From Thiothrix winogradskyi (GTDB lineage Bacteria > Pseudomonadota > Gammaproteobacteria > Thiotrichales > Thiotrichaceae): a stretch of 64,000 bases of DNA. The stretch spans positions 3,720,001 to 3,784,000 of the forward strand of contig NZ_CP091244.1 of assembly GCF_021650935.1 (NCBI RefSeq). The letters run 5' to 3'. Positions 7,698-14,964 of this stretch are shown in pieces (the first letter of the stretch is position 1; each line of letters begins with the position of its first letter). The position numbers and the translations under genes are program-made. A model generated the notes under the pieces. The model had not been told where the DNA came from and did no database searches. It worked only from the letters and a program-made list of their open reading frames with translations.

Positions 7698-7859
7698 TTA
7701 CGCCGCTTGTTTCTGTTCTTCCGCCTCCTTTGCCTGTCTCACAATGCGGACAAGTTCCGCGTTCATTGATCTATCCCCCGCCTTTGCCCGTTCCTTCACC
7801 CATTGGCTTAGTTCTGGTTCAAGGCGTACTGGGTACGGCTTTACTTGCTTGTCATTCAT
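7698..7859 (-). CDS. Arc-type ribbon-helix-helix repressor (53 aa)
   Basis: Translation of this short frame gives a protein starting MNDKQVKPYPVRLEPEL, followed by a helix WVKERAKAGDRSMNAELV and a charged tail EAEEQKQAA. The PYPVRL strand and RSMNAELV helix are the signature of Arc/Mnt-like ribbon-helix-helix proteins. It faces a second Arc-type gene (7968-8201) across 108 bp, like a two-repressor switch. Its compact size is normal for Arc (53 aa). Confidence 0.82.
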   Translation of the reverse strand: MNDKQVKPYPVRLEPELSQWVKERAKAGDRSMNAELVRIVRQAKEAEEQKQAA

Positions 7860-7967
7860 CCTTTCATTTCCTATCTATTAGATACAGACATAAGCATAAG
7901 GCAATCAGAAAATAGATACAAGTGCTATCTATAGCTATCTTTGATACAAATAGAGACATAACGGAAA
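7860..7967. promoter_or_regulatory. Divergent operator region between two Arc-type genes
   Basis: The 108-bp gap is AT-rich and contains repeated half-sites. ATAGATA (7912-7918) and TATCTAT (7926-7932) form an inverted repeat with a 7-bp spacer; a second, TATC ... GATA, lies at 7872-7884; GATACA recurs at 7881, 7915 and 7943. Both Arc-type genes start at its edges. Operators for one or both repressors are inferred. Confidence 0.65.
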
Positions 7968-8201
7968 ATGGGAGGCATGAGCAAAGAACCACAACAGGTA
8001 AACCCGTATCCCATCAGGCTTACCAAAGAACTCAGGGAAAAACTTGATACCGCCGCGAAAGCCGCCGGTAGGTCACTGAATGCTGAAATGCTGCTAAGGC
8101 TTGAGGCTTCGTTCTCACAACTCCCAATGGATGACCAGCCACTTACCGCCGCGCAAGTGCGGGAACTGATACGGGAAGAACTCACCAAAGCGGGTAAGTA
8201 G
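7968..8201 (+). CDS. Arc-type ribbon-helix-helix regulator (77 aa)
   Basis: The segment NPYPIRLTKELREKLDTAAK followed by GRSLNAEMLLRLEASF matches the Arc family, and a 30-residue C-terminal tail follows (AAQVRELIREELTKAGK). ATG 7968 was chosen; an ATG at 7977 is possible, but the GGGAGG before it is too close. It runs opposite to nearly all genes of the element. It and the 53-aa Arc protein are probably competing regulators of the element's operons. Confidence 0.82.
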   Translation: MGGMSKEPQQVNPYPIRLTKELREKLDTAAKAAGRSLNAEMLLRLEASFSQLPMDDQPLTAAQVRELIREELTKAGK

Positions 8202-8280
8202 GGAGTTCTGTTTTTAGTAGGCAAAGCGTTGCTGTAGCCCATACAATTGACTCCTATTGATGATAAAAATTAAGCAATGA

Positions 8281-8311
8281 AGCCCGGATGGTTGCCCCTT
8301 CCGGGTTTTTT
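8281..8311 (+). terminator. Rho-independent terminator after the plus-strand Arc-type gene
   Basis: CCCGGA and TCCGGG pair around an 11-base loop and are followed by six T. It lies 80 bp past the stop codon at 8201. The interval 8202-8371 shows nothing else. Confidence 0.75.
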
Positions 8312-8355
8312 GTCTGAGGGATTTGTAACAGAGATTTCTGCTATTTCGTCAAAAC

Positions 8356-8401
8356 GTGTCGGAATGTGTCGCTATGTGTCGCTGTGGTTTTTTTGGTGTC
8401 G
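8356..8401. repeat. GTGTCG repeats in 10-bp register
   Basis: GTGTCG starts at 8356, 8366, 8376 and 8396, always in steps of 10 or 20 bp. The array overlaps the 3' end of the gene at 8372-9370. It is one of several helically phased repeat arrays at gene ends in this element. Confidence 0.7.
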
Positions 8402-9370
8402 CCTGAATGCTTCCTTGAATGCTCTCCACTTCAACGGTCTACCAAGCTTCATGATAGCTTGTGAAGCTTCTCCTTCACCTTGAATGCTTAGCACCAGTGC
8501 TGGGCATAGTTCCGGGAGATTTGCCCATAATGATTTTGCTGTAACTTCTTTGTCTTTGAACTTTTCGTTTTGGTGGAATTCATGAATTGCATCATTAAGA
8601 AAATCATAGTGCTTTCCAATAGTCTGTTTTGCTGCCTTTTCTTGCTTTAATGGGTTCCTCAGTTCAACGTAGCGTTTCCATATATCTAAACAAGCTGCTA
8701 CCCCATGAAAACAATAACCAGATTCACAGATTGAAAAAGTCTCATCAAAACAAACTGTAATATTCAGTGAAAGTCTTTCAATTTGAGCATCAATTTCTAC
8801 ATCTTCCAGCATCTTGCATGAATCAGCAGCCGTTCCGTAAGCTGGAAGATTGTAATCTCTTATCAATATGGCTAACGCAAATCTAAAGCCTTTTCTGACA
8901 CCTTGTTTAATGGGTAATGGAAAAACAATGTCTCCAATTTCTTTAAGGCTCATTCTGAGCCGTGCATCATTGCGTATCGTTAAACCTGAATACCATTGCT
9001 GCAATGCAGCCCTATCCTTTTTATCTATTTGTTCAAGTGCAATGGGTATTAATAATGGTGAATATGCAGTTTTTACATAAAATTCTTTATGCCATTCTGG
9101 GAGCATATCCCACTTTTGACGGTGGCGAAAAGTAATGTTTTCCTCAATATAGTTGCGCCTAAGCTCAACTTCACGGGGTGTCCAATCACCTCCACTATCA
9201 CGCCCCATAATAACGGGTTCCATAACATGGCTAAGAGTTGTTTCAGGCGCATTGAATATACTATCTGGCGTTTGGATTATTGGAGAATTGTTTGTATAAC
9301 CAATGACCGAAAAGCCATCCTTGTCCAAAATCTTAGGATACTGTTTACTATTATCATTACCTTGTGTCAT
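8372..9370 (-). CDS. Cargo protein of unknown function (332 aa)
   Basis: No family is recognised. The protein is soluble, with a tryptophan-rich N-terminal third (WTPREVELRRNYIEEN, WDMLPEWHKEF), a central cysteine-containing region (ICESGYCFHGVAACLDIWKRY), and a basic C-terminus. Base composition is richer in A+T than the surrounding element genes. Start taken at ATG 9370, about 10 bp after AGGTAG; a GTG lies 9 bp upstream. It stands alone between two terminators, which is typical of accessory cargo; a defence role is possible but unsupported. Confidence 0.68.
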   Translation of the reverse strand: MTQGNDNSKQYPKILDKDGFSVIGYTNNSPIIQTPDSIFNAPETTLSHVMEPVIMGRDSGGDWTPREVELRRNYIEENITFRHRQKWDMLPEWHKEFYVKTAYSPLLIPIALEQIDKKDRAALQQWYSGLTIRNDARLRMSLKEIGDIVFPLPIKQGVRKGFRFALAILIRDYNLPAYGTAADSCKMLEDVEIDAQIERLSLNITVCFDETFSICESGYCFHGVAACLDIWKRYVELRNPLKQEKAAKQTIGKHYDFLNDAIHEFHQNEKFKDKEVTAKSLWANLPELCPALVLSIQGEGEASQAIMKLGRPLKWRAFKEAFRRHQKNHSDT

Positions 9371-9420
9371 GCTTATCACTACCTGTCTCAGATCGTCGAA
9401 AAATCCATACAGGGAAACGC

Positions 9421-9448
9421 AAAAGGGAAGCCCGCCAGCTTCCCTTTT
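9421..9448. terminator. Symmetric terminator hairpin
   Basis: AAAAGGGAAGC and GCTTCCCTTTT form a perfect 11-bp stem around CCGCCA, with T-runs on both strands. It separates the small minus-strand genes above 9546 from the cargo gene below 9370 and could act in both directions. Confidence 0.8.
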
Positions 9449-9545
9449 TTATTGTCCCCGACTTGGTGAAGGTAGAACCAAGGGGGAACGATTGCAACAG
9501 GTTGTTAAGGTTCACGCCCGCCCGTTGCGGGTGGTGGTGGTCACA

Positions 9546-9776
9546 TCAGGTAGATTTTTCAAACCCTACGGCATAACCAAACACTAACCCATTCCTGCAT
9601 GAAGCCTTGTAACGCTGCTTGAGCGTACCCGCTGCATCTTCAAACACATCGTAGATGCCCACTTGGTCTTTTTCGGCTTGTATCCGTGCCTGCCGACAAG
9701 CATCCTCATAGCTGGAATGGTGGGAATGTTGAACGCCTTCTCTGAATACTTTGAACATTGGATAAACCCCGGTCAT
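9546..9776 (-). CDS. Hypothetical protein (76 aa)
   Basis: The start at ATG 9776 overlaps the upstream gene as ATGA. The protein has a segment VFREGVQHSHHSSYEDACRQ and a C-terminal LVFGYAVGFEKST; no motif is recognised. It lies between the 52-aa gene and a terminator, in a short minus-strand cluster. Confidence 0.6.
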   Translation of the reverse strand: MTGVYPMFKVFREGVQHSHHSSYEDACRQARIQAEKDQVGIYDVFEDAAGTLKQRYKASCRNGLVFGYAVGFEKST

Positions 9777-9931
9777 AGGCTTAACAAGTTAGTCAGTGCC
9801 AAACGCCACTGGTGGGCAAGATTGACGCCATAAACACCGTTGGCATTATGCGCCCTTGCTTCAATGGTTGGTCTAAGCCGCTGCATACTGGCAAACGTGC
9901 GTTGCCATTGTTGTTGAAATGTCGCTGTCAT
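9773..9931 (-). CDS. Hypothetical small protein (52 aa)
   Basis: The frame reads MTATFQQQWQRTFASMQRL to HQWRLALTNLLSL. Its stop overlaps the next start by ATGA, which is the main support for translation. Function unknown; the pattern of aromatic and basic residues suggests a short helical protein. Confidence 0.55.
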   Translation of the reverse strand: MTATFQQQWQRTFASMQRLRPTIEARAHNANGVYGVNLAHQWRLALTNLLSL

Positions 9932-9969
9932 ATGTTTTCCTACGTCATCACGACGTTGGCAGAATCTCT

Positions 9970-9998
9970 AAAAGCAGGCTGGAACGTGCCAGCCTGCC
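9970..9998 (-). terminator. Terminator hairpin after the 10010-10222 gene
   Basis: On the minus strand GCAGGCTGG and CCAGCCTGC form a perfect 9-bp stem with a six-base loop followed by TTTT. It lies 12 bp after the stop codon of the 70-aa gene. Confidence 0.75.
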
Positions 9999-10009
9999 AA
10001 GAGAATGAA

Positions 10010-10222
10010 TTAAAACCGTGCTGGGATTCTTTGAACGTTTGCCTTTTTATCCGTTGCCGCAAAACGTTGAGCACCATTATCACCTTGTGTTTTTTTAGCC
10101 GCTGCTAATGCCAACAAATCACCCATTAGAACAACAGCTTTAGACTGTTTGCAGCCTGTATGCCGCTTGATAAGCTCTAAAGCATCATTATCAATTACAT
10201 TTAAATTGGTTAGTTTTTCCAT
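10010..10222 (-). CDS. Small protein (70 aa), paralogue of the next gene upstream
   Basis: The N-terminal half contains DNDALELIKRHTGC followed by AVVLMGDLLALA, matching the 67-aa protein encoded at 10235-10438 (DDDALALIKRHTGC, AVALFADMRTLM). The C-terminal tail differs. The two genes are 12 bp apart and arose by tandem duplication. The helical pattern could be a small DNA-binding or regulatory protein, but no family is assigned. Confidence 0.65.
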   Translation of the reverse strand: MEKLTNLNVIDNDALELIKRHTGCKQSKAVVLMGDLLALAAAKKTQGDNGAQRFAATDKKANVQRIPARF

Positions 10223-10234
10223 GACAGTTCCTTA

Positions 10235-10438
10235 TTAACAATCTGTTTTATTTTCTGGGTTATTGGTGAAATTAAAGTAATTCAGATTACTGTTATTTCC
10301 TGTTGTTTTACTTAGCATGAGTGTTCTCATATCAGCAAATAGTGCTACTGCTGTTTTGTCCGTGCAGCCCGTATGCCGCTTAATCAGTGCTAAAGCATCA
10401 TCATCCATTGCAAATGAAAGGCTTTCTTTACCGCTCAT
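10235..10438 (-). CDS. Small protein (67 aa), paralogue of the gene downstream
   Basis: It shares the core DALxLIKRHTGC with the 70-aa protein at 10010-10222. Its start overlaps the HTH gene upstream by ATGA, so it is translated with it. The tail is rich in asparagine (NNSNLNYFNFTNNPEN). Function unknown. Confidence 0.65.
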   Translation of the reverse strand: MSGKESLSFAMDDDALALIKRHTGCTDKTAVALFADMRTLMLSKTTGNNSNLNYFNFTNNPENKTDC

Positions 10439-10623
10439 GCTGCTACCTCCATATTGTGTTGGCTTGAACGCTTCACTTTCTCTAGGTCTGATTGACGGTA
10501 AAGCACACGCCCGCGTTTGCGTATCTGCTGGTAGGGCAAGCCCAACGTTTCCACCGTTCGCGGGCTAACACTCAGATACCGCGCCGCCTCTGCCCTTGTT
10601 ATGCTGAAACTGTCTTCGATCAT
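10435..10623 (-). CDS. Helix-turn-helix regulator, excisionase-like (62 aa)
   Basis: The sequence ITRAEAARYLSVSPRTVETLG, followed by IRKRGRVLYRQSDLEKV, is the winged helix of small MerR/excisionase-type proteins of mobile elements. It may direct excision or regulate the small gene cluster it heads. A 10-bp perfect inverted repeat (10691-10720) lies in its promoter region. Confidence 0.8.
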   Translation of the reverse strand: MIEDSFSITRAEAARYLSVSPRTVETLGLPYQQIRKRGRVLYRQSDLEKVKRSSQHNMEVAA

Positions 10624-10690
10624 GTCATGTTTCCTGTATTTCTATCACACCTAACACCATGCAATCTTTTTTGATGCTTTGCTAGCTTGT

Positions 10691-10720
10691 GGCTTTGTAA
10701 AGCCTACGCCTTACAAAGCC
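10691..10720. promoter_or_regulatory. Perfect 10-bp inverted repeat between divergent genes
   Basis: GGCTTTGTAA and TTACAAAGCC are exact complements separated by 10 bp. The repeat lies between the HTH gene (minus) and the 265-aa cargo gene (plus). It has no T-run, so an operator is more likely than a terminator. The HTH protein at 10435-10623 is the obvious candidate ligand. Confidence 0.6.
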
Positions 10721-10790
10721 TCATGATTGCCTCATCACTCAATATCAGCTCATCATGCTTATTTAACATGTATGAGAAAAGGACGTTAGC

Positions 10791-11588
10791 ATGAGAGACA
10801 CGCAACAAATAGCGGATGAAATCAATTCAGTAATCGTTGAAATGGCAAGCCTTCCAGACTTACCACTGGATGTTATCAAGCAAATACCGAAAGCCAGCAT
10901 TGCCGAAAAAAGCAGACTGGTTTTTCACACATCAATAAAAGAACATAGCGGAAGATTATCCTATTTGTCGCATGAGCTTAGAGAAGGGTTACAAGGCAAT
11001 CCAAGCGAATACAGCTTTTTCAAAACCTTAGCTGATGGAATTGCAGAGAGAGTTAAAAACACACAAGAAATAGTCAATCAGCTTAACAGCGAAATTAACG
11101 ATATAACCATTAACAGTGAAGAAAAAAGCAAGGCTTACACCCTATCACTCTTATCAGGTGTTAAAAGCTCAGATGATGCAATTGATATAAATCAAGCAAT
11201 GATTGCCACTGAAACAAACCGTAAAAAGCATGGTCATGCTTCCACGGCCTTGACCTTGCTTGAACTGCAATATTCGGTTTACTTGGGCATCCTAAACGAA
11301 ATCAGCAAAAAAGCCCGCCGTGCTGCTTACCATGCAATGCTTCCAGTGTTTGAGCAAAAACTTAATGACTTCGTTGTCGAGTTTTCAAACCTGCAAGGTG
11401 CTGCTTATGCTGCCTATGGGTGCGATTCCTCTGATTATGCTGTGCTTTGGAACGTCAACTTCAACAGATCGCAGTTGCACCAAAGCATCAGAGACATTAA
11501 GCAAAAATTAGAGCACATCCCGATTAGTGAAGAATACTTCAATAGTTTTACCGCCGAAACAGATGAACAATTGGCAAATTCTGGCTAA
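10791..11588 (+). CDS. Coiled-coil cargo protein of unknown function (265 aa)
   Basis: ATG 10791 is preceded by AAAAGGACG. The protein is predicted to be almost fully helical, with heptad-like stretches (KNTQEIVNQLNSEINDI and KSKAYTLSLLSGVKSSDDAI). No membrane segments or catalytic motifs are visible. The gene is A+T-rich compared with neighbours and runs opposite to them, as expected for recently acquired cargo. No known family recognised. Confidence 0.7.
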   Translation: MRDTQQIADEINSVIVEMASLPDLPLDVIKQIPKASIAEKSRLVFHTSIKEHSGRLSYLSHELREGLQGNPSEYSFFKTLADGIAERVKNTQEIVNQLNSEINDITINSEEKSKAYTLSLLSGVKSSDDAIDINQAMIATETNRKKHGHASTALTLLELQYSVYLGILNEISKKARRAAYHAMLPVFEQKLNDFVVEFSNLQGAAYAAYGCDSSDYAVLWNVNFNRSQLHQSIRDIKQKLEHIPISEEYFNSFTAETDEQLANSG

Positions 11589-11608
11589 ATTGTTCTTTTT
11601 TCTAGCAG

Positions 11609-11634
11609 TGCGTAAGAGTGCGTAATTCTGCGTA
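11609..11634. repeat. TGCGTA repeats in 10-bp register
   Basis: TGCGTA starts at 11609, 11619 and 11629. The array lies 20 bp after the stop codon of the cargo gene 10791-11588, as seen for other arrays of this element. The rest of the gap 11635-11885 holds no gene that I can support. Confidence 0.7.
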
Positions 11635-11885
11635 CTTTTATGCAGTGGGTCGAACGACTGCGAGCCTGCGTCCTGCCTTGCTTGTGACGATTCTCAACCA
11701 TGCATAATTTGCATAAAATCTAATGAATTTAATCCACACGGATCGAAGGTGGGGTTTTTTTTCATTGCAGAAGGCAGAAGTTCACAAGAAAACCGGAACG
11801 TATCCGGCTGACGCTTTGAATTCTATTAAAAAATCAAAAAACAGAACGTGTTCGGCTCTTTGGTGGTGGCGGCATCGCTACCCAC

Positions 11886-12080
11886 TTAGATAACTTCATT
11901 ACCTACGGGTGGCATGTTCTCCCATTCGCGGGCTTCTTCCGACATAGCGTATTCTGGATTACATCCATCCAACAATTCCGCCAGTGTGTAACGTTTGCGG
12001 GTAGGTTTAGCCGGTGCTGGTGGAACATCACCGCAAGGCTTAGCGCCGGGGTTGCCCGGTTCTGTGGTGGTGCTGTTCAT
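11886..12080 (-). CDS. MazE-like antitoxin tail, orphan (64 aa)
   Basis: Start at ATG 12080, which overlaps the DUF5615 gene as ATGA. The C-terminal half (KRYTLAELLDGCNPEYAMSE, then EWENMPPVGNEVI) matches the toxin-binding tail of MazE/ChpS antitoxins, which wraps around MazF-type toxins. The AbrB-like DNA-binding domain that normally precedes it is missing, replaced by a proline-rich leader. No MazF gene is adjacent. It may be a leftover or a third component of the pair upstream. Confidence 0.65.
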   Translation of the reverse strand: MNSTTTEPGNPGAKPCGDVPPAPAKPTRKRYTLAELLDGCNPEYAMSEEAREWENMPPVGNEVI

Positions 12081-12412
12081 GCGTATATTTCCAAACACGA
12101 TAATTCAGGGTTACAGGCAAAGGCTTGCACCTCTTCGGTGATGGATAGCAATATATCCACAATCCGCCGCCGTGGTTGGTTGCCACATTTCAACCAAATG
12201 ACTTTGGGCGGGTGTCCGTACAGTACCGACATTTCGTGAAAGTCGCTGTCTTGCGTTACCAGTATGTAACCGTTCTGCTGTGCATACGCCCACACCTGCC
12301 TATCATTTGCCGCATCCATGCCCAATAAGGCGATTTGTGAGGATTCCGGGTAAGCGTCCAGAATCGCGGGAATAACCCGCCGTGACAGGTTTTCATCAAG
12401 CAATAACTTCAT
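12077..12412 (-). CDS. DUF5615 PIN-like toxin (111 aa)
   Basis: The start MKLLLDENLSRRV, the middle acidic VTQDSDFHEM and the hydrophobic KVIWLKCGN are typical of DUF5615 PIN-like nucleases, proposed RNases that are paired with DUF433 proteins. It overlaps its DUF433 partner by ATGA and the MazE-like gene by ATGA, so three genes are translated together. It probably helps to keep the element in the population. Confidence 0.85.
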   Translation of the reverse strand: MKLLLDENLSRRVIPAILDAYPESSQIALLGMDAANDRQVWAYAQQNGYILVTQDSDFHEMSVLYGHPPKVIWLKCGNQPRRRIVDILLSITEEVQAFACNPELSCLEIYA

Positions 12413-12642
12413 GCCGCTATCAACACCTGCAAAGTGTGTTCACGGTTCGCCGCGAATTGTAGAGAGGCGATAATGTCCGCCGCTTCCAGTTCCGGGAAGT
12501 CTTCAATAATTTCTTGTGTATCCATGCCAGCCGCAAGCCAGCCCAACACATCATAAACCGTAATCCGCAAGCCACGAATGCACGGTTTACCGCCGCGCTT
12601 GCCCGCTTCAATGGTGATTCTGTTGTTTGTCGGTGCGCTCAT
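12409..12642 (-). CDS. DUF433 antitoxin (77 aa)
   Basis: Start at ATG 12642 with GGGAGG 7 bp upstream. The sequence ITIEAGKRGGKPCIRGLRIT, then VYDVLGWLAAGMDTQEIIEDFPEL, is the DUF433 winged helix-turn-helix that serves as antitoxin and autorepressor. The toxin gene follows with a four-base overlap. Confidence 0.87.
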   Translation of the reverse strand: MSAPTNNRITIEAGKRGGKPCIRGLRITVYDVLGWLAAGMDTQEIIEDFPELEAADIIASLQFAANREHTLQVLIAA

Positions 12643-12685
12643 TGCACAACCTCCCAATGCTGAAGTTTGATTGTTGTAACAGATT

Positions 12686-13060
12686 TCAAGCCGCCGCTTT
12701 GTTCTCACCCTTCAAGGTGAATTCTGTCCTGATTTCCGCAAAGGGGGAAAATACCCGCCCTGCTTCGTCACGTTCCAACAAGCCAATTTCCAAAAGCCTG
12801 CTTACATCCGTGTGAACGTTCTTCACATCCCGCCCCAATTGCTTAGCAAGTTCGCGGATACTCACCGCCGCTTTGCCTTGCAGTCTGTCCAGCAGTTCCC
12901 AGCGCTTGGGGGTAATCGCCTGAAACAATGCCATAGGCGTTTCAAAGGTGAATACCTCACCCTGATAACTGCCGGTTTCCAGTGCATCCACGAAAGCCGC
13001 GCCCATTTCCAGTAAATCGGCTTCAAGGTTGGGTTCAATGCGAATAATTGCGTATCTCAT
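12686..13060 (-). CDS. tumA: TumA-type winged-helix antitoxin (124 aa)
   Basis: The C-terminal half (MALFQAITPKRWELLDRLQG, then VSIRELAKQLGRDVKNVHTDV and LLERDEAGRVF) is a MarR/HVO_A0114-like winged helix. It is joined by an ATGA overlap to a TumE-type toxin gene upstream. In TumE/TumA pairs the HTH protein neutralises the toxin and represses the operon. The name is by family resemblance. Confidence 0.78.
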   Translation of the reverse strand: MRYAIIRIEPNLEADLLEMGAAFVDALETGSYQGEVFTFETPMALFQAITPKRWELLDRLQGKAAVSIRELAKQLGRDVKNVHTDVSRLLEIGLLERDEAGRVFSPFAEIRTEFTLKGENKAAA

Positions 13061-13347
13061 GGCTTGCCCCTCTCTGTGAGGATGTCAGTTACAAAATCCC
13101 GCCATACCTGTTCCGGTGTGGTAAAGGTGTAAGGCGTTTCGGTGTCGTAATAGTGCTTATGGTCGCCCTTGCCGCGTTCGTTGTCGTAACCGATAACACG
13201 TTGCCCCGGATAACCATAAAACAAGCGGTATTTGTACAGGTGGCTAGAACCCATAACGGCTTGGGGCAATGACCACGCCACGCCTTCAATAATTGCGCCG
13301 TCCGCAAATTCACGCCGCCGCCTGTAAATCAATATTGCTTTTTCCAT
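13057..13347 (-). CDS. tumE: TumE-type toxin (96 aa, DUF6516)
   Basis: Start placed at ATG 13347; the longer frame to 13422 lacks a good ribosome site. The pattern GAIIEGVAWSLP, then HLYKYRLFYG and IGYDNERGKGDHKHY, is characteristic of TumE family toxins. The toxin gene comes first, the antitoxin second, with ATGA overlap. It lies next to the AT-rich iteron region, where stabilisation genes of replicons are often found. Confidence 0.85.
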   Translation of the reverse strand: MEKAILIYRRRREFADGAIIEGVAWSLPQAVMGSSHLYKYRLFYGYPGQRVIGYDNERGKGDHKHYYDTETPYTFTTPEQVWRDFVTDILTERGKP

Positions 13348-13431
13348 GTTGGCAAGTATACCAACGCTTTGGGGTGGGTGCTTTGAATTCTGTAACAACA
13401 AACCAATGGTGAATGCTGGCACTTTTCAAAG

Positions 13432-13646
13432 TGTAGCAAGTGTAGCAACTGTAGCAGTAGCAACTTCCACAGAGAGAACGGCACGGGGTTCTAGGTAGGT
13501 TAGAGAGTAGTAATAATATATAAATAATAATAAAAACAATAACTTATATATTATTATAATAATACTATTATGGTTATATTTTAATCATAAAGAGGCGGGG
13601 TATAAGCCATGAGTAGCAAAGTGTAGCAACTGTAGCAACTGTAGCA
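13432..13646. other. TGTAGCA iterons flanking an AT-rich stretch: candidate replication origin
   Basis: TGTAGCA occurs at 13432, 13441 and 13450 and again at 13622, 13631 and 13640 (plus AGTAGCA at 13612), in 9-10 bp steps. Between the two groups, 13508-13590 is almost pure A and T with short ATA/TAT runs. Direct repeats around a DNA-unwinding stretch are the classic build of iteron origins. It lies between the integrase and the tumE gene, with no coding frame across it. Confidence 0.7.
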
Positions 13647-13674
13647 GCGTTTTCTGTTTGGTTTCTTCAGGCAC

Positions 13675-13701
13675 AAAAAAGCCGGGAACTTGCCCGGCTT
13701 T
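13675..13701 (-). terminator. Terminator after the integrase gene
   Basis: On the minus strand AAAGCCGGG, a six-base loop and CCCGGC are followed by a run of T. It lies 24 bp after the integrase stop codon. It resembles the terminator at 757-783 (GGCACA followed by A-run and CCGGG). Confidence 0.85.
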
Positions 13702-13724
13702 CAGGTTGGAATTTATGCAGCAAC

Positions 13725-14960
13725 CTACCCCGCTTTGGTTCGGAATGGGACAACATCCCCGCCCGTGGTTTCCCTCAGTTCGTCAAGGTAATCAGCCCAA
13801 CGTTGCATCATGGTTGCCCGTTTCTGCAAATGTTTGGTCCGGTTGTATGCCCTGCCGTTGGGGTCTTTCACGGCATGGGCTAACTGGTGCTCTATGATGT
13901 GTTGCGGAAAGTCCAACACCTCTTCAAGCACGGTTCTAGCCATTGCCCTGAACCCGTGCGCCGTCATCTCAGTGTTGCTATACCCCAAACGCCGTAAAGC
14001 TTGCCTTATGGTGTTCTCGCTCATGGGTTCCTTACGTTGGCGGATACCGGGGAAAACATACTTATCACTACCCGTTAAGGGTTGGATGTCTTGCAGGATA
14101 GCCAGTGCTTGACGGGAAAGCGGGACAATATGCGGCATACGCATTTTCATTTTGTCGGCTGGCAGTTCCCATACTTCATTGGCTAAGTCGATTTCTGCCC
14201 ATTCCATTTGCCGTAATTCGCCAGGTCTGACAAATACCAAAGCGGATAACTTCAAAGCGCACTGCACCACATAACTACCCTTGTATTCCTCAATACCGCG
14301 CAATAACGCGCCTATTTCTGCGGGGTTGGTGATGGCTGCAAAGTGTTGCTTTCTGGCAGTGGGTAACGCGCCTTTCAGATCGGGGGTTGGGTCACGGCTT
14401 GCCCTACCCGTCGAAACGGCATAACGGAATATCTGCCCGCAATCTTGCTTTGCCCGGTGTGCGGTATCCAATGCGCCGCGCTTCTCGATACGGTACAGGC
14501 AAGCGAGGATTTCAGGGGGTTCTATCTCTGCTATCGGTCGATTGCCTAGCCACGGAAAAATATCGTGCTCTAACCTGCTGACAATGCGTTTCTTGCCCTC
14601 CTCTATCCATTTGTCCGAGAACTTCACCAGCCATTCACGCGCCACGGCTTCAAAGCTGTTTTCTGTGAGTTTCACCCTTGCCGCCCGTTGCGCCTTTTTA
14701 TTGGCGGTTGGGTCAACACCCCGCGCTAGTACCGCCTTGGCTTCGTCATGCAGATCACGCGCTTGTTTTAAGGTGGTTTCCGAGTACACGCCCAAAGCGA
14801 GGGTTTTTTGTTTGCCGTCGATACGGTAGTTATACCGCCAGTATTTACCGGTGGTAGTGACGTAAAGGTGTAAGCCATCACCATCTGATAATTTTAGGGG
14901 CTTGCCGTCTGGTTTGGTCTTGGCGTTCTTAACCATTGAATCTGTTAGTTTTCTCTTCAC
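13725..14960 (-). CDS. Tyrosine integrase, P4-type (411 aa)
   Basis: It catalyses integration and excision at tRNA-Cys. An N-terminal arm-binding domain (residues 1-90: LSDGDGLHLYV and KQKTLALGVYSET, DUF4102 type) is followed by a core-binding domain and the catalytic domain. Visible active-site residues are Arg in VRPGELRQMEW, His-x-x-Arg in TAHGFRAMART, His in HQLAHAVKD and the nucleophile Tyr in GRAYNRT. Length is normal for the family. The gene lies 160 bp from the attachment core with its promoter toward the tRNA. Confidence 0.95.
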   Translation of the reverse strand: MKRKLTDSMVKNAKTKPDGKPLKLSDGDGLHLYVTTTGKYWRYNYRIDGKQKTLALGVYSETTLKQARDLHDEAKAVLARGVDPTANKKAQRAARVKLTENSFEAVAREWLVKFSDKWIEEGKKRIVSRLEHDIFPWLGNRPIAEIEPPEILACLYRIEKRGALDTAHRAKQDCGQIFRYAVSTGRASRDPTPDLKGALPTARKQHFAAITNPAEIGALLRGIEEYKGSYVVQCALKLSALVFVRPGELRQMEWAEIDLANEVWELPADKMKMRMPHIVPLSRQALAILQDIQPLTGSDKYVFPGIRQRKEPMSENTIRQALRRLGYSNTEMTAHGFRAMARTVLEEVLDFPQHIIEHQLAHAVKDPNGRAYNRTKHLQKRATMMQRWADYLDELRETTGGDVVPFRTKAG

Positions 14961-14964
14961 TTTG

